From Colletes latitarsis (Eukaryota; Arthropoda; Insecta; Hymenoptera; Colletidae), in contig NC_135140.1 in NCBI RefSeq assembly GCF_051014445.1, positions 14,687,501-14,751,500 on the forward strand: DNA of 64,000 nt. Direction: 5' to 3'. Below, in pieces: positions 46,502 to 58,690 of this stretch (position 1 is its first letter; each line of letters starts with the position of its first letter). The notes beneath the pieces were generated by a model. The model had not been told where the DNA came from, did no database searches, and saw nothing but the letters and a program-made list of their open reading frames with translations. The position numbers were made by a program, and so were the translations under genes.

Positions 46502-47686
46502 ACTACATTCTATAAAATCTAAACTTGAAATTATAATCGTATTTTTCTAAAAATCATATATTATAAATGCGGTGAATATATTTACTATCTAATTCGACTG
46601 AATGAGAGAAATATAGATTAGAAACATAGAAAACCGATGCAGGTATGAGTAGTCGCGGGACTCGTACGTATAGACGATATTCAAGAAATTCGACACCAAA
46701 GGCAGTATATCTCTCCTTTCATTATGTCACAAAGTTATCCCCACCAGTTCCTGAAACTGTTCGCCTCGAGGGAGCCTCGAACGAACTTCAGCGTTATCTC
46801 CAATACGCGACCAAGGGTGCTTCGGATTACTAATGAGTTACTAAAGCAAAGAAATAAAAATGTTATACGCCTCACTTTATCAACACGTAACCACTCTCGT
46901 CAAATATGAGACAAGATAAAAGCTATTGAATTATATTTGATGCCATTTACCGCTACGCGTCACGTAACTTTTAAAAGGTTCACAAAACAGAGTTTATTCG
47001 ATTAAATTTCGAAGCTTCGCTTGCATAATTGCTCGGTAATTCGGTGGCGTTTAAATTGACGCGACTGGCCGACGCAGAACTGGTCTTTGATTTTTCGGAA
47101 AGGAAGGTTTTCACTTTTCTAAGCGTGTGACCGACAGACCGGTCGAAAAAAGACGAAGAACCAGCTCTGGAATAGCTGCCGGCCACAGTCTCGCTTTCCT
47201 TCGTAAACCTGTCCGTGGAATCTTTTAAACACTGCCCCGCGACACACATTGGCGAGCGTGCACGAATAACTCTCGGTTTTTCTTAATACGTAAAACGCGC
47301 CGATTATTTCCGTGAAAAGCTAAAATTTGAACAAACCAAAACTGACGAAATATCCACAGAAGACAATATTCCAACCAGTTTTCTACACTTCATTTTGTTT
47401 TAATATCATTCGATTATTTCTAGGAAGACATAGATTCTGATTCTTCAAATTCTAACAGTAATATATAAAAATTGCAAATTTTAGGATGGTAATTTTGTGA
47501 GTCGATTAACGTCTAATCTTTTACCTAGAATATATGCAAAATTGTAAACGACGACCAGTAACCCTGACAACATAGGAACCGTATAAATTCTTTCACTTTT
47601 TCATGCCATAATGTCTCCGAGAGACTTGTCTGAACGTCGAGTTCTCCCCCCAGTGATGTCCATCGAGACAAACCCTGTGCTTTCAG

Positions 47687-47869
47687 ATGTACGAAGAAGC
47701 AAAAGCTGCCAGTTCCGTTGCAGATCTGTTTGTTCTTTTGGAATCTCCAGCGACCAAAGCTAAGAAATCAGGGAAAAGCGCCCGGGAAGAATTTTTTAAC
47801 GCGGTGCTCGAAACGGGAGAGGTGCAGCGAGACGATTTCGATTTATCTTTGATTCTCGAACGAGGCTGA
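47687..47869 (+). CDS. possible terminal exon or small ORF of unknown function
   Basis: The 60 codons from ATG 47687 to TGA directly follow an acceptor-like CCCTGTGCTTTCAG. The product is charged and helix-prone (SVADLFVLLESPATKAKK, then REEFFNAVLETGEVQRDDF) and unlike the AT-biased chance frames nearby. If AG at 47685-47686 is a real acceptor, this is a last coding exon and the ATG need not be a start. No upstream exon was found and no family is recognised. Confidence 0.25.
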   Translation: MYEEAKAASSVADLFVLLESPATKAKKSGKSAREEFFNAVLETGEVQRDDFDLSLILERG

Positions 47870-48399
47870 GGAAGCACAGCGTAGCGACTGAAAAGAAGAT
47901 CCAGCACGGGCTACATACTAATCCCTTAAGAGTGTCATGAAGGCAGGGAAGCCAAGTTGTGACGAACAGAGGCGCGAAGGGCGGGAAAAAGACGCGATAC
48001 AATCCTGCCGGGACTCGGTTTCATTGAAATGCCGAGGACGCCTCGCAAGAAAAACAGCATCTGGGTTAAATTCCCGTGGATGTTTCGGCCCCGGCTACAG
48101 TCAGCTTTTCCGTCGCGGCTGATAGAATTCCCCATCTGCGCCGCGGGACAACGGAAACGGAGAGCAGCGACGCAACCCAGGCGAGAAGAAACGACATCGA
48201 CAAGTTTCTCGTTGGCGGAACGAGGAACACCGTAACTTCCGGCGAAAACCCGCGGGAAATAACGCGCCGCGAACGGACCGAAAATTCCGGAAACAAGCCT
48301 CTTGAAAAAACAATTCGCTCGCTCGAGATAAGAGGCGGGAAAACACAGGTTAAATTTGCAGAACCGATCGATCGGGCGATCCTAGTTTTATTCTGAATT

Positions 48400-48955
48400 T
48401 GACAACTTTTCGTACGTTCTTGGAATTTCTAGATATTCTTCGCCAAAATACGCGTTGCTTGCATTTCGAAACATTAAAATCCTCCAATCCGTTCAGGAGT
48501 TATGATTTTTTAAATATACGCATGAAACTTCAGGGGAATCGGAATGTCAGGGTCAGACATTGTATTTTCGATAAAGAATTTTTTTCTCGAAAGTGGGTAA
48601 GATTTCGGGGGTATGCCTATTGACCAAAAATGATTGTAATTAACCCCCGGAACCGAAAATAATTTTTTTAGAACGATTGGAAATTTTTTAATTTTGTCGA
48701 AAAATTTCACACCTACTCGAATTTTTTTCTCGAAAGTGGATAGGATTTCGGGGGTATGCCTATTGACCAAAAATGATTGTAATTGACCCCTGCAACCAAA
48801 AATAATTTTTTCAGAACAACTTGAAATTTTTTAATTTCGCCGAAAAATTTCTGTCGATTTTTCTTAAAAATTCGTATTTAATTTTTAATAAATTTCTTTC
48901 ACGCTGTACGAAAATGTTGTTTAATACTTTTTTGTAAGTATTCATGAGCTCTACA
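48400..48955 (+). mobile_element. CAGGGTGT-family element, copy D, truncated at both ends
   Basis: Matches the interior of copies A and B: AAATACGCGTTGCTTGC near 48446, two subunits starting TTTTTTTCTCGAAAGTGG near 48580 and 48723, and TTGTTTAATACTTTTTTGTA near 48915. Terminal repeats are missing. Confidence 0.7.
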
Positions 48956-51900
48956 CTATGTTTCATAGTTTTATCGCAGACTGTATCATTTTGTCTAACA
49001 CTGTTATTAACTGACGCCTCTCTTAAGAGAAAAATATGGCGCGTCAAGTATAAGTGGGTAAAATCGTAGATGTTAAACGTGCACGGGAGGAAAATGCTCA
49101 TCACGGACGTTAATCGCGTCCAAGATCGCGTCTGCTAGCGATCCGTCATAGAAAAAACGTTTACAAGGCGATTCGAATAGTTGAGATATTGCGCTGAGCA
49201 GAAGTCATTACACGGTACGTGACTACATAACAAATAGACCGAGAATACGTAAATCTCTTGGCTCTGCATCCTTGAATCCGAAGAAAAGTCAAACTACGGA
49301 TGGCTGATTGTCATAAAGCGTGACTCGATGAAAAATGAGACGAGAAGCGTAATGCCCAACAGGCAAGAATATTTAATGGATACCGGCCACGAGTAATTAA
49401 ACTGCTCGGAAGCCGTAAAGCGTTCATCTATCGAAGGAAAAATGGATTTGAAAGACACTGATCCTCTTTGGGGCTTCCGAGTTCCTTTACATTCCCGTGG
49501 CACCCTTAAATATTAAATTTGAAATATTAAATATCGAGGGGAGGATGAAAATGTTCAAAGGAACATCGAATCGAATAAAAATTTCGCTCCAGAACATATT
49601 GTTACAAGAATTGCTTCTGTGGAAAGAAAACACCGTTGAACATTAAACAGTAATAACATAAGTTTCGTTATCATGTCGTTCGTATATGAGATACAGTATT
49701 TCTTGCAATTGTAATTATGATAGATTAAGAAAAAAAAAAAATATTAAAGTTTCAAATTATTATAATGATCTACTTGTTAGATATAATTACAATTATAACG
49801 ATAACCCATATATCGAGAATGGTTTATTCCTATCTGAAACTTAAAAGTATGCCATCAACAGATAAGAATGATGCGTCAAACCAACGAAATGTATAATTAT
49901 GGTAATCGAGATGATGTCACATGACCTAGAAATACACGTGATTAGTCGATAAACTCACTTATTACTATCAGCGAGCACAAAAGAATAGATTAGAATTCAA
50001 CAATATCGTTTGAAAATTTGCCTCGATAACAAAAGAAAAAGTTCAAATAATATTTTAAATGGCCTTTTTGTCGAAACAACAGAAGCCATCGAGGCACAGC
50101 GAGATACAAGTGACAAGTCTTCGACCAGGCAAGATGCATTCTGCGTGCATGCAAGCGAATTATGCGTCCTTATGCAGAGACACGTGCGTTGCGGATTATG
50201 CAAAACGAGCATATAACCTCGTGCCGATCGCGAAACGCTGTTTAAAATGCTCGCCACGATCGACGCGAGTTACCTTCGCCGCTCTTGATCACGATGAAAA
50301 TAAGGAGAAGTCACGCGAAAACCCCCAGGGAGACGAGACTTTCGCACGATCGTGAAATTTTCATAAAATAATTCCGAAAATCCACGGCTAGTCGTCGCTA
50401 GATCCCGTCTCGAATCACTTTGCATTCATTTTTTTATCAGATTTGCTCCTAGTCTCCGGTGGACGCGATCAAGATCGACCGACGCTGAAAAATTTAGCGA
50501 AAGTTGGCCGAACATTATTCACGAATGAGAAATAAACATTTTTCGCTCCCTAACGAACTAACTTTCGTTTATCTTACAGTCGATATTGGTATCAACTAAA
50601 TTTAGTAATTCGAATTAACATTTAAGATTCAATGTTTTAAAGAGATACAAACTATTCCTTTGAGATACCCTGACGACACTCTTCTTTTTTTTAACGAAAA
50701 ATATACTTTCACCCATAAAATTTATATTTGTTCGATTCTCGTGAGAGTTACAATTTAAAACCGATTTGTAACAGTTCGAAACAGTCGTTTCCCGGACCCT
50801 TGGAGCGCTCGATCGTTGCCTTGGTCACGGTTTATTCCCGATTAAATAGATAAATGAATAAGTTTTCGTCGTACGGAACTTCCACGGTAGTTCGGAGGAA
50901 GCGTTCTCACTCGTTAGTTGCACACCGCGGGCAACGAAAAAAGGAAGGGAACGAGAAACGTTTGGCTGAGGTGAAAACCGGAGAGACGTGCAAACATCGA
51001 ACGGAACGCGAGAGAACGCCCGAAGAAACACCGGAAACGCAGGGAAAAAACATCCAGACCGGCGAAAAAGCCATAAAGACCGGCGTGAAACTGGAAAGCG
51101 AATGAATGCGCGATAATTGACGCGGCAAATGAAAACCGACGCTTGTTTGCGCTCGCGGCGACACGACGCCGATCGTTGCGTTCAAATCACCCGCGTGTTT
51201 TCCATTCGATGAAATTGTATTGTAACACCCAGCCATTCGAGTCTGTTTGCCAGTGACGTAACAAGGTCGTAATAAGGTACGTGCTACTGTGGTCCGAAAT
51301 CGCGAAAACATGTCTAAAAATAGACGTTTTCGAATCTGCGTGGAAATTTATGCACGCTACGTTCCGTGCAGTTAACGGATCGCCAACTTGCATTGTTTTT
51401 TTTTATTACTAAAATATTCGACTGCATCTACTTTTGGAGTACCTTAAAATTGCAATTTAAAGATACCTTGGAGAACTATGTGCCGAGGCACCATCTTGGT
51501 CAAAGTATCTCATCGCTTACCAAGCTGATAAAGGAATATCTGAATCATGCAAAAGAACGGGGAAATTACATTTCCTTGAAAGAAATTCTATAATCTATTT
51601 ATTAAGAATTCCACGTCAGACGTTAATATTCTCACGTATTTATTTTTAAAATGCCCTTTTGAAACGTTAAACCGTTGCAAAAATACGGAGATCTAGATTC
51701 TGTCGCTAGGTAGGAAAGATCGAGAAGTAGAAGACGAACGGAACGCGACGTATTAATAAAACTGTTTCCAACGGAGACCAAGAAACTGGTTTCGATTCAT
51801 TATGCAATTCAGCCTGTTGATAACGCAACAGTTTCTTTCAACCGATGACGCGATCTTAATCATAGCTTCCTCGATCGACGAAGCTAAAAGTCATCTTCTG

Positions 51901-54900
51901 AACTATTCGCGGCCCAACGAATGAAACAATCAACTCGAATTGCTACGAGGAAAGGAATCGACACTGCCTAGACCACTTAAACAATGGCAACTTTCGATCG
52001 GAGACAAGCCTGGAGACGAGAAAGCCAGCCTCTGCGGTTTCCAGATGAAATTATACGAGACTTGCGAATGCTCTCGATACGACAGAGAACCTAAGGAAAG
52101 CAGCCCGTCTCTTTACAACCGACTGGTTTATGATCTCACCCTGCAACGCGAACAAAAACCGGAGAAACAACGAGACGGAAAGTATCGTATTGTCGGCGTA
52201 TCTCTGTGTTCGGTTAATTTGTTTCCTGGAACGAATTGAGAGAACCTGTTCTTGACCTTTTTTTTTTTACGACCAAGTGTGGGCGAAAAACGTAACCGTG
52301 GCGATGAATGCGCTCGAACCAGTCTCGTGCAGGTTGAACGCAATTAGCAAACAGTTTCGACTCGAATAGAATTGAAATATTTTTTCGACAGTTTAATGAA
52401 CTTTAACACGATCAAATAATTATGTAACGAAACTTATTATATTGTCGAGATTGTTTTTTATGATTTATAAACATCCCTTAATTATTCGGGGTAGTTGTTA
52501 CCACGGATAACAGAGACTATGTATTTTGTATCTTGATAGTGCAAGAAAATAATTATAGAAAATATGAGGTACACCTGACCTTTTTCAATCAAGAATTCTC
52601 GTCTTCGTCGACGTAAACGCGTGATCGCTATCGGTATGGTGCGTATGAATTTTTACCCCGACGAAAAGGTTACGAGGCAGTTAATCGGGAAATAAGATAA
52701 ACGAACAGCTAATACAAGACGAAATCGACTTACCCTTTGCGGCTCTCGGATTTCTCCAAGTCGACCAGTAATTCTTCTCCATGATTACTTTCGCGGCGTT
52801 CGTTACATGTCGTTAATAACGCGTTAATGCGGCTCTCACTTCAACACTCGGTTAATTTCCACACTGTTGTTAGTAGAGAATCATCTTCACCGGTCATATT
52901 TCGTGTCTCCTTTGCCGTTCGATCTGAAAAATTTCAAGATGGCCTCTGTGAGGTGACTGCACATTTACGCCATTTTTCTTTCTTTAAACTACACCTTGGT
53001 ACTACTGAGAGACGAGGTGACGGCACCAACAAACTGAACGACGAAAACATAATCCCCTCCGTGGATCGATCACGATCCAAGCCACTAAACAAGAACCTGA
53101 ACATTGGAGGCGATTAGGCGGAGCATACGGATCCCCCTCGCTCCTTGCATCGTTGTGGACGATGTGCCAACATCTCGTCTCTCGATAGTACATGTTTCTT
53201 ATTAACGATGAAACTTTCGAACGAATAAATTTGCCGCGACACAGGGTACCGAATAGTATCGTCGAGCTCGCGGGGCAAATGAAATATACAGAAACAAACG
53301 CAGCTGCGAGATTGATCAAACGATCGCGCGATGAAATATGCGTCGAACGAGCCGTGAATTAAAATGAAAACGCAGGGAACAGTCCAACGATGACGTGAAA
53401 TCGATCAGTTCGTAGAAAAAAAATGGAAAGAACGAATGAATGCCGGTGAAAAATCGAGATCACTACTGTTTTCATGGGAACGAAATCGTTCCTCTCAATT
53501 TAAATTGATGCAGTAATTTTTTACGCGTGAAAATAAACGTACGACATGGACCCTGGCAAGACAGAAGCAGATAAAAAAGATAATGAAACTATACATAATT
53601 AAAAAATAAAATAACTATTTTTAATCGAGGTCGGTGTAATACGATATTAAAAAGAAATTTGTTTTTATCATTTTCAGTATTTATACTGAAATGAAATAAA
53701 GTAAGTTACGAGCTTTTAATTGTAATTATGAAATTGATCATTTTAATGAAGTAAAGAAAATTTTAATTAACACTGGATATTTCTAGTTTTACATGAACCG
53801 CGTTTACGACAGTGGATCTTCCGGTTTGACAATAAATGGAGAAGGATCGACGTGGGAATTTATGACGAGACACTCCTAGTGGGACGTTAAAATAGCTTTA
53901 TTTAGAGGATATCTAACGAAACGTCGTAATTGACATTGCTTTCACGGCCAATAAACGTACTTACACGTATCTTTATTAGATTTATCGCGATAAATTTATT
54001 ATACGCTATCTACGTACTAAAGGTATCTGGAAGTGGGTTTCTAAACTAAACTTTTATTCATTTAATAACCCCTGCAACTTCTGAATTATTTCTTTCTCTG
54101 TTTCTACTCGACTAAAACATTTTACATGTACGAAATAAAAGTTTTCGTAGAACAACAGTTTTCCTAGAACAGAAGAGTTAAAAGCCAGAAAATAACTGTT
54201 CTGTCAGAACTAATTATAAATTTTATGTTTCGTTGAAGGCCTGGTTGTTGCAAAGTCGAAGATAACATACGACAACGAGGAAGCGTCGTTCGTGAAAACA
54301 GACTCGAATTAATCAGGAATTTAATAGGGTACGAGTAACGCGACAAATTTAAAGGCAAATGTTTTCGTCGATGATTAATATTCGTCCGCGCGGAAGGGGA
54401 GATCAGAATTGCATAATTTGGCTCGTCGCATAGCACGATGTTAAATTATTTGTACTATCTTTCCATTACGTCCCATTGATTAAACCATCGTCCTACCTTT
54501 ACAGCGTCGTTTTCAGTCGACGACGAGCTGCAGTATCGTTTTTCCCTTTTTTCTTTCCCCCTCTTTTTTTTTTATACGATTCATCCTTCGTCATAATTCT
54601 CATTTTATAACATTCGTAGTCGAGCCACGGCAATTACGCTCGAAGAGACGGAAGTTGGAAACAGAAAATCTCTGTTTTTTCATTGCGACGCACAGTCCAC
54701 GACTCTCGCTTATGCAGTGGTTTCTATAAAAATTCGCTACACACGCACGCGAATAAAACGCGTTCAAAATCAATGGAGCTCACATGTGCATTATTACAAT
54801 TATGCTGGCCAACGAACAATGAAAAATTTTAGTAAAAGGAACTTTTACATAAAACGAACTTCACTAGGAAAATCGTTCGCTTACGCTTGTTTCGCAAATT

Positions 54901-56934
54901 CAAACAGCAATCGCGATACAAATTATACACAATGTTTTATAGAATTCCCTTTATTCAGTTCCTATTGTTCCCAGTTTACTGTTAATAAATTTCATTCTGT
55001 AATGTTTATAATATTTTAACTGTTCGTCGTTTGCGATACGATGAAAGTTAATAATTTTCACTCTTCCATTGCAGTTTCAACGATATGAGAAATAAGTGAC
55101 TGTACAAGCTTTTGGTTAGCAAACCCTCAAAATAATTTTCGATAATCGTCCGTTAAAAATCTGTTATGAATCGTCCATCCGAGTCGCTGATTCACTGATC
55201 TAAACTTCGCATCGAGTGTCGAAGAAACAAGAATTCTTGGTTCGGGGAATAAAATTTGCGTTTCAATGACTCCGACAGCGAGAAGACAGGGGATTTAAAA
55301 CGCAAATTCTCTTGTTAAACGCGCGACTAAAGATAAAGAAAGCATAACGAATGGCCTAACAGATGAACGAACGACGCGGAGGAAAGTTAAGGCAACTAGC
55401 ACGAAATGCAAATCGTGTAAAATCGCCGATAGGAACGGCAGAAAAATATCAATGGGGCGGAACCGGCGCCGAGGGGGCCTTAAAAATTTAACGAGTTCTT
55501 GATAGCGTGCAAGCCATTATGAGGGATTATCGTCCCGATAAAAGTTTACACCAAATAGCTTTCTTCGCTATTTTTCCCATTATTTTCCCCAAATTACTCT
55601 CCGATCATTTTTCTACAAACACCTGCTCGAACGATGTTTCGAAAGGAGAATTTAATTTCCATTCGTTCGCAATGAAACAATATGTAAATTGAGAAATATG
55701 CATGCACAAGACAATTTACAAACTGGTAATGCACGCGTACGTTGAAACAAACCAGAAACGAACAATCCACGCGGAATGTAAATACAATAAAGAACGTATC
55801 AAATGGTCGTAAATAAATCGACAACGAAAACTAACTTTCGGGAGTTAAACCCGCGACTGAAAATGCTGTTTAACTCTCGGGGGGATTAACGTTTGAACCA
55901 ACAGGAGATATTTTTCTCTAAAACGGCCGCGAACGAACGGCGAAATCCCGTAACTGCTGCTACGCGGATAATCAGCGACGCCCACGCCTTTGTCAACGAT
56001 GTATACGCTTCTAAGAATTTAATTCCGTCTCATCGTGATCAACGACACCGCAATCACGAGCAACCAAAAGGAACGAGTTCCCGTCGAAATTACACGACGC
56101 AAACACAGCGGAATCTTGCGGTTCGTATTTTTCTAATTCAAAAAATCCACGCGTCCTACGCGGACCATGCACGCAGACCAGTGAAGTAGCTAGAGTTTGT
56201 GCCACCCGGAGCATGGCTTCAAATTCGCCTCCCCCTCCTCACAAAACACGTAAAATATTTTTAAACAGAAAAATAAAATGTATGACTCTTGGATTTCTTA
56301 ACAATTTTATCAATTTCTTTATATAGTTTATGGGGGTGTTCAATTACAAGAACAAATTAAATTTATATCAAGTCGTATACTCTTCATTTGAAATGCCAAA
56401 TTTGATCGCCCTGATATTTTAAATTGCATCAATTTCAATATACTCGAAAAAATTTGCGTAATCATCGATTATTTCATAGTAGTATAAGTTTAATTATATT
56501 AATCGTATTTATAACGAAGTTAATTTATTTTCCTATAAAATCGACTTATTTTCCGGATCATTAAAGTCACCGAAGCGCATATTATAAATAAGTCTATCGT
56601 AAAGGAACAGCAACATCGTTATTCGCTTCATTATTATGAAAATATTATTAAGGTCTTATGAGCTTCGATCGAAAATCATTTTTGTTTCCAGTGTTCGAAA
56701 CTTTCTGAAAAGCGAAACAAATAATTGAATTCTTTAGTGACAGTAAATTCGAAAGTATTAATTTTTGTTATTTTCTTTCTAGTCTCAATTTATCCGAGCT
56801 TTCTGTTCCCCGATTATATTACTGAATTTATAAACTATCTGCTGCCCTAAGTGAAAAAAGAATCGTCGGATTTACCGACCCCTTAATTATCAGACTTCAC
56901 CCCTATTAGCTCGAATAATCACGGGTTCACTGTA
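48956..56934. other. no gene seen in about 8 kb
   Basis: AT-rich. A short frame ending at 51593 (LENYVPRHHLGQSISSLTKL) looks protein-like but has no ATG or confirmed acceptor. The stretch 54154-54225 is weakly similar to 23606-23690. A pyrimidine tract lies at 54538-54574. CpG-richer patches at 50890-51180 and 52580-53340 contain no supportable exon. Confidence 0.4.
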
Positions 56935-57423
56935 GGGGAGAGTGGGGTAGGTCGTTACGATTTCGTGGTTTCTCATCTTTCATTCATTTTGTAACCTATT
57001 TTTAATATCGACAGTGGTACTCGTTTAAAGTAAAATTTTGTATTAACTATGGAACTTTTGGATCAATATTTCATATAACATAGATTTCCATAGAACACAC
57101 GTACTATTGGAATGATATTTTTAATTAACATATTACTATATAAATGTAATAAACGTCTTAACATTTATGCCCGAGTCTGATTGCTTTGAAAAACGATATT
57201 TGTTTAATCTAGTTGTTTAAGGGACGATAATATTTGTTTTCTTTCAAGTTATACTTTGGATACAACATTGTAAGTAACAAAAACCATATTTCTAGAAACA
57301 AATCCAATAAAGAAAACTGATCATTCTTGGTTAACCTGAAAAATATGAGCGTTAAGGGGTTAATAGTATCCATTTCAAGCTGATACATAAAATAAAAAAA
57401 TTTTAAACTACACCACTCTCCTC
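56935..57423. mobile_element. candidate 0.5-kb MITE with GGGGAGAGTGGGGTAG ends
   Basis: The left end GGGGAGAGTGGGGTAG (56935-56950) is matched by the complement of the right end, GAGGAGAGTGGTGTAG (57408-57423), with two mismatches. The interior is very AT-rich and non-coding. The left flank is TA and the right is TG, so a target duplication is not clear. Confidence 0.5.
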
Positions 57424-58164
57424 TGCTTCTCTTCCTTATAGGTTGGAAAGTAAAAATTATCGCGTTACGGTCGAGTAAAAGTAGACGGACCCTTTTCCGC
57501 CGTAAATTGCTCGACGCGAAAATGGCGGAATCCCGCGGTCGACATTCTTACCCTGCGCGGAATCCGCAATCGCCACAGGCTACGCGTTCCTGTCAACGAC
57601 TTTACAGGGTGATTACAAGCCGCCGCGGGATTCCTTTCTACGGCGTGCACGACGTTTGAAACGGAATATATCGTGAATCGTGTGCGCGATTGTACCACTC
57701 GTGTCGACCATCCGGGCCCCTGTAACCGAGTCCGTCGGCTTTAAAAGACGATCGCCGATTTACGACCACCGCCATTGAATGGACCCCGCGTTTAATCGTG
57801 TGTTTTACGGCTCCCCGTCGAGCTGGTTCCGTTTCGCTGACTGCACCGGTTGAGAGCACCAGTCCAATTAGTCATCTTCCGTGAAACGAACCATTTGGCA
57901 ACGCGATGATTCGTCGTAACCTTTTTACGGAACCACGACGCGTACACGTTTAATCCACTCGTCTTCTTAATTATCCGCGCGGGGAAACAAAACGAATCGA
58001 CTTCCGACATCTCGTTCGTTGCATCGATATCGAAATTTCGCAGATATGCTCGAGGAGCTTCGATTTCTTCTGGAGTCGGGTGAATTTTATCGATTTTACA
58101 TTCATTCGTGAACTAACGATACTTCAATTGCTCTTTGCAACCCAATAAACGAACGCTTCAGCCT
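57424..58164. other. no gene seen
   Basis: The part at 57460-58060 is CpG-rich with frames on the minus strand that lack a start or splice context. It could be a regulatory block. Confidence 0.4.
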
Positions 58165-58690
58165 CTAGAGAGTGTTCTTGTGTAGACTATCAATAACAAT
58201 CTTTCTAATCAAGTATTAAAAACTACTACAATATACATATAACGATTAATAAAAGAAAAAAGAAAAAATAATTCTAGGTATCATGGGATTCCAACTCGGG
58301 ACAAACTATTACTCTAATGTAAACTATCAAAAACTCACAATCTTTCTGTAATCAAGTGTTAGAAAGTACTACAATATATAACGATTAATAAAAGAAAGAA
58401 GAAAAAAAAATTCTAGGTATCCTGGACAAAATATTACTAACTCTTTACACTAGTCAAAACCTAACCTAGATCTAACCCAATAAACCAATTGAACACTTCA
58501 TCCTTAAGAGACTATTCTAATGTAAACTATCAAAAACTCACAATCTTTTTCTAATCAAGTGTTAAAAAGTACTACAATATGATATGATTAATAAAAGAAA
58601 AAAGAAAAAAAAATTCTAGGTATCATGGGATTCCAACCCTGAACAAACTATTACTAGTTTTTTACGCTGACCAATGTGCTACAAGCATTT
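58165..58690 (-). repeat. three-unit tRNA-like SINE-type repeat
   Basis: Three related units (about 58165-58310, 58315-58440 and 58515-58690) share AATCAAGTGTTA, AAGTACTACAATAT, GATTAATAAAAGAAA and TTCTAGGTATC. On the minus strand the unit at 58690-58610 resembles a tRNA: an A-box-like TAGCACATTGGTCAG, an anticodon-arm-like AAAC..GTTT around AGTA, and a B-box-like GGTTGGAATCC. The unit ending near 58285 keeps the B-box region (AGTTGGAATCC). The middle unit has lost it. Acceptor and D stems are too degraded for a functional tRNA, so a tRNA-derived SINE is the best reading. Confidence 0.5.

Larger units (their letters stand above)
45371..48399. other. mostly no gene; two short frames of doubtful status
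   Basis: AT-rich to about 47600, then GC-richer to 48380. The two frames that stand out are described separately (46238-46501 and 47687-47869). Confidence 0.4.

Noticed and set aside
50059..50355. 98-codon frame with an ATG
   Set aside because: Low-complexity mixed composition, no signal peptide, no domain and no neighbours. Chance is the simplest reading.
51940..52239. 99-codon frame on the + strand
   Set aside because: It starts at TTG, with no ATG-led version of useful length and no splice context.
58610..58690. Functional tRNA gene
   Set aside because: The A and B boxes are imperfect and the acceptor stem does not pair. The unit is part of a threefold repeat, so a tRNA-derived element fits better.
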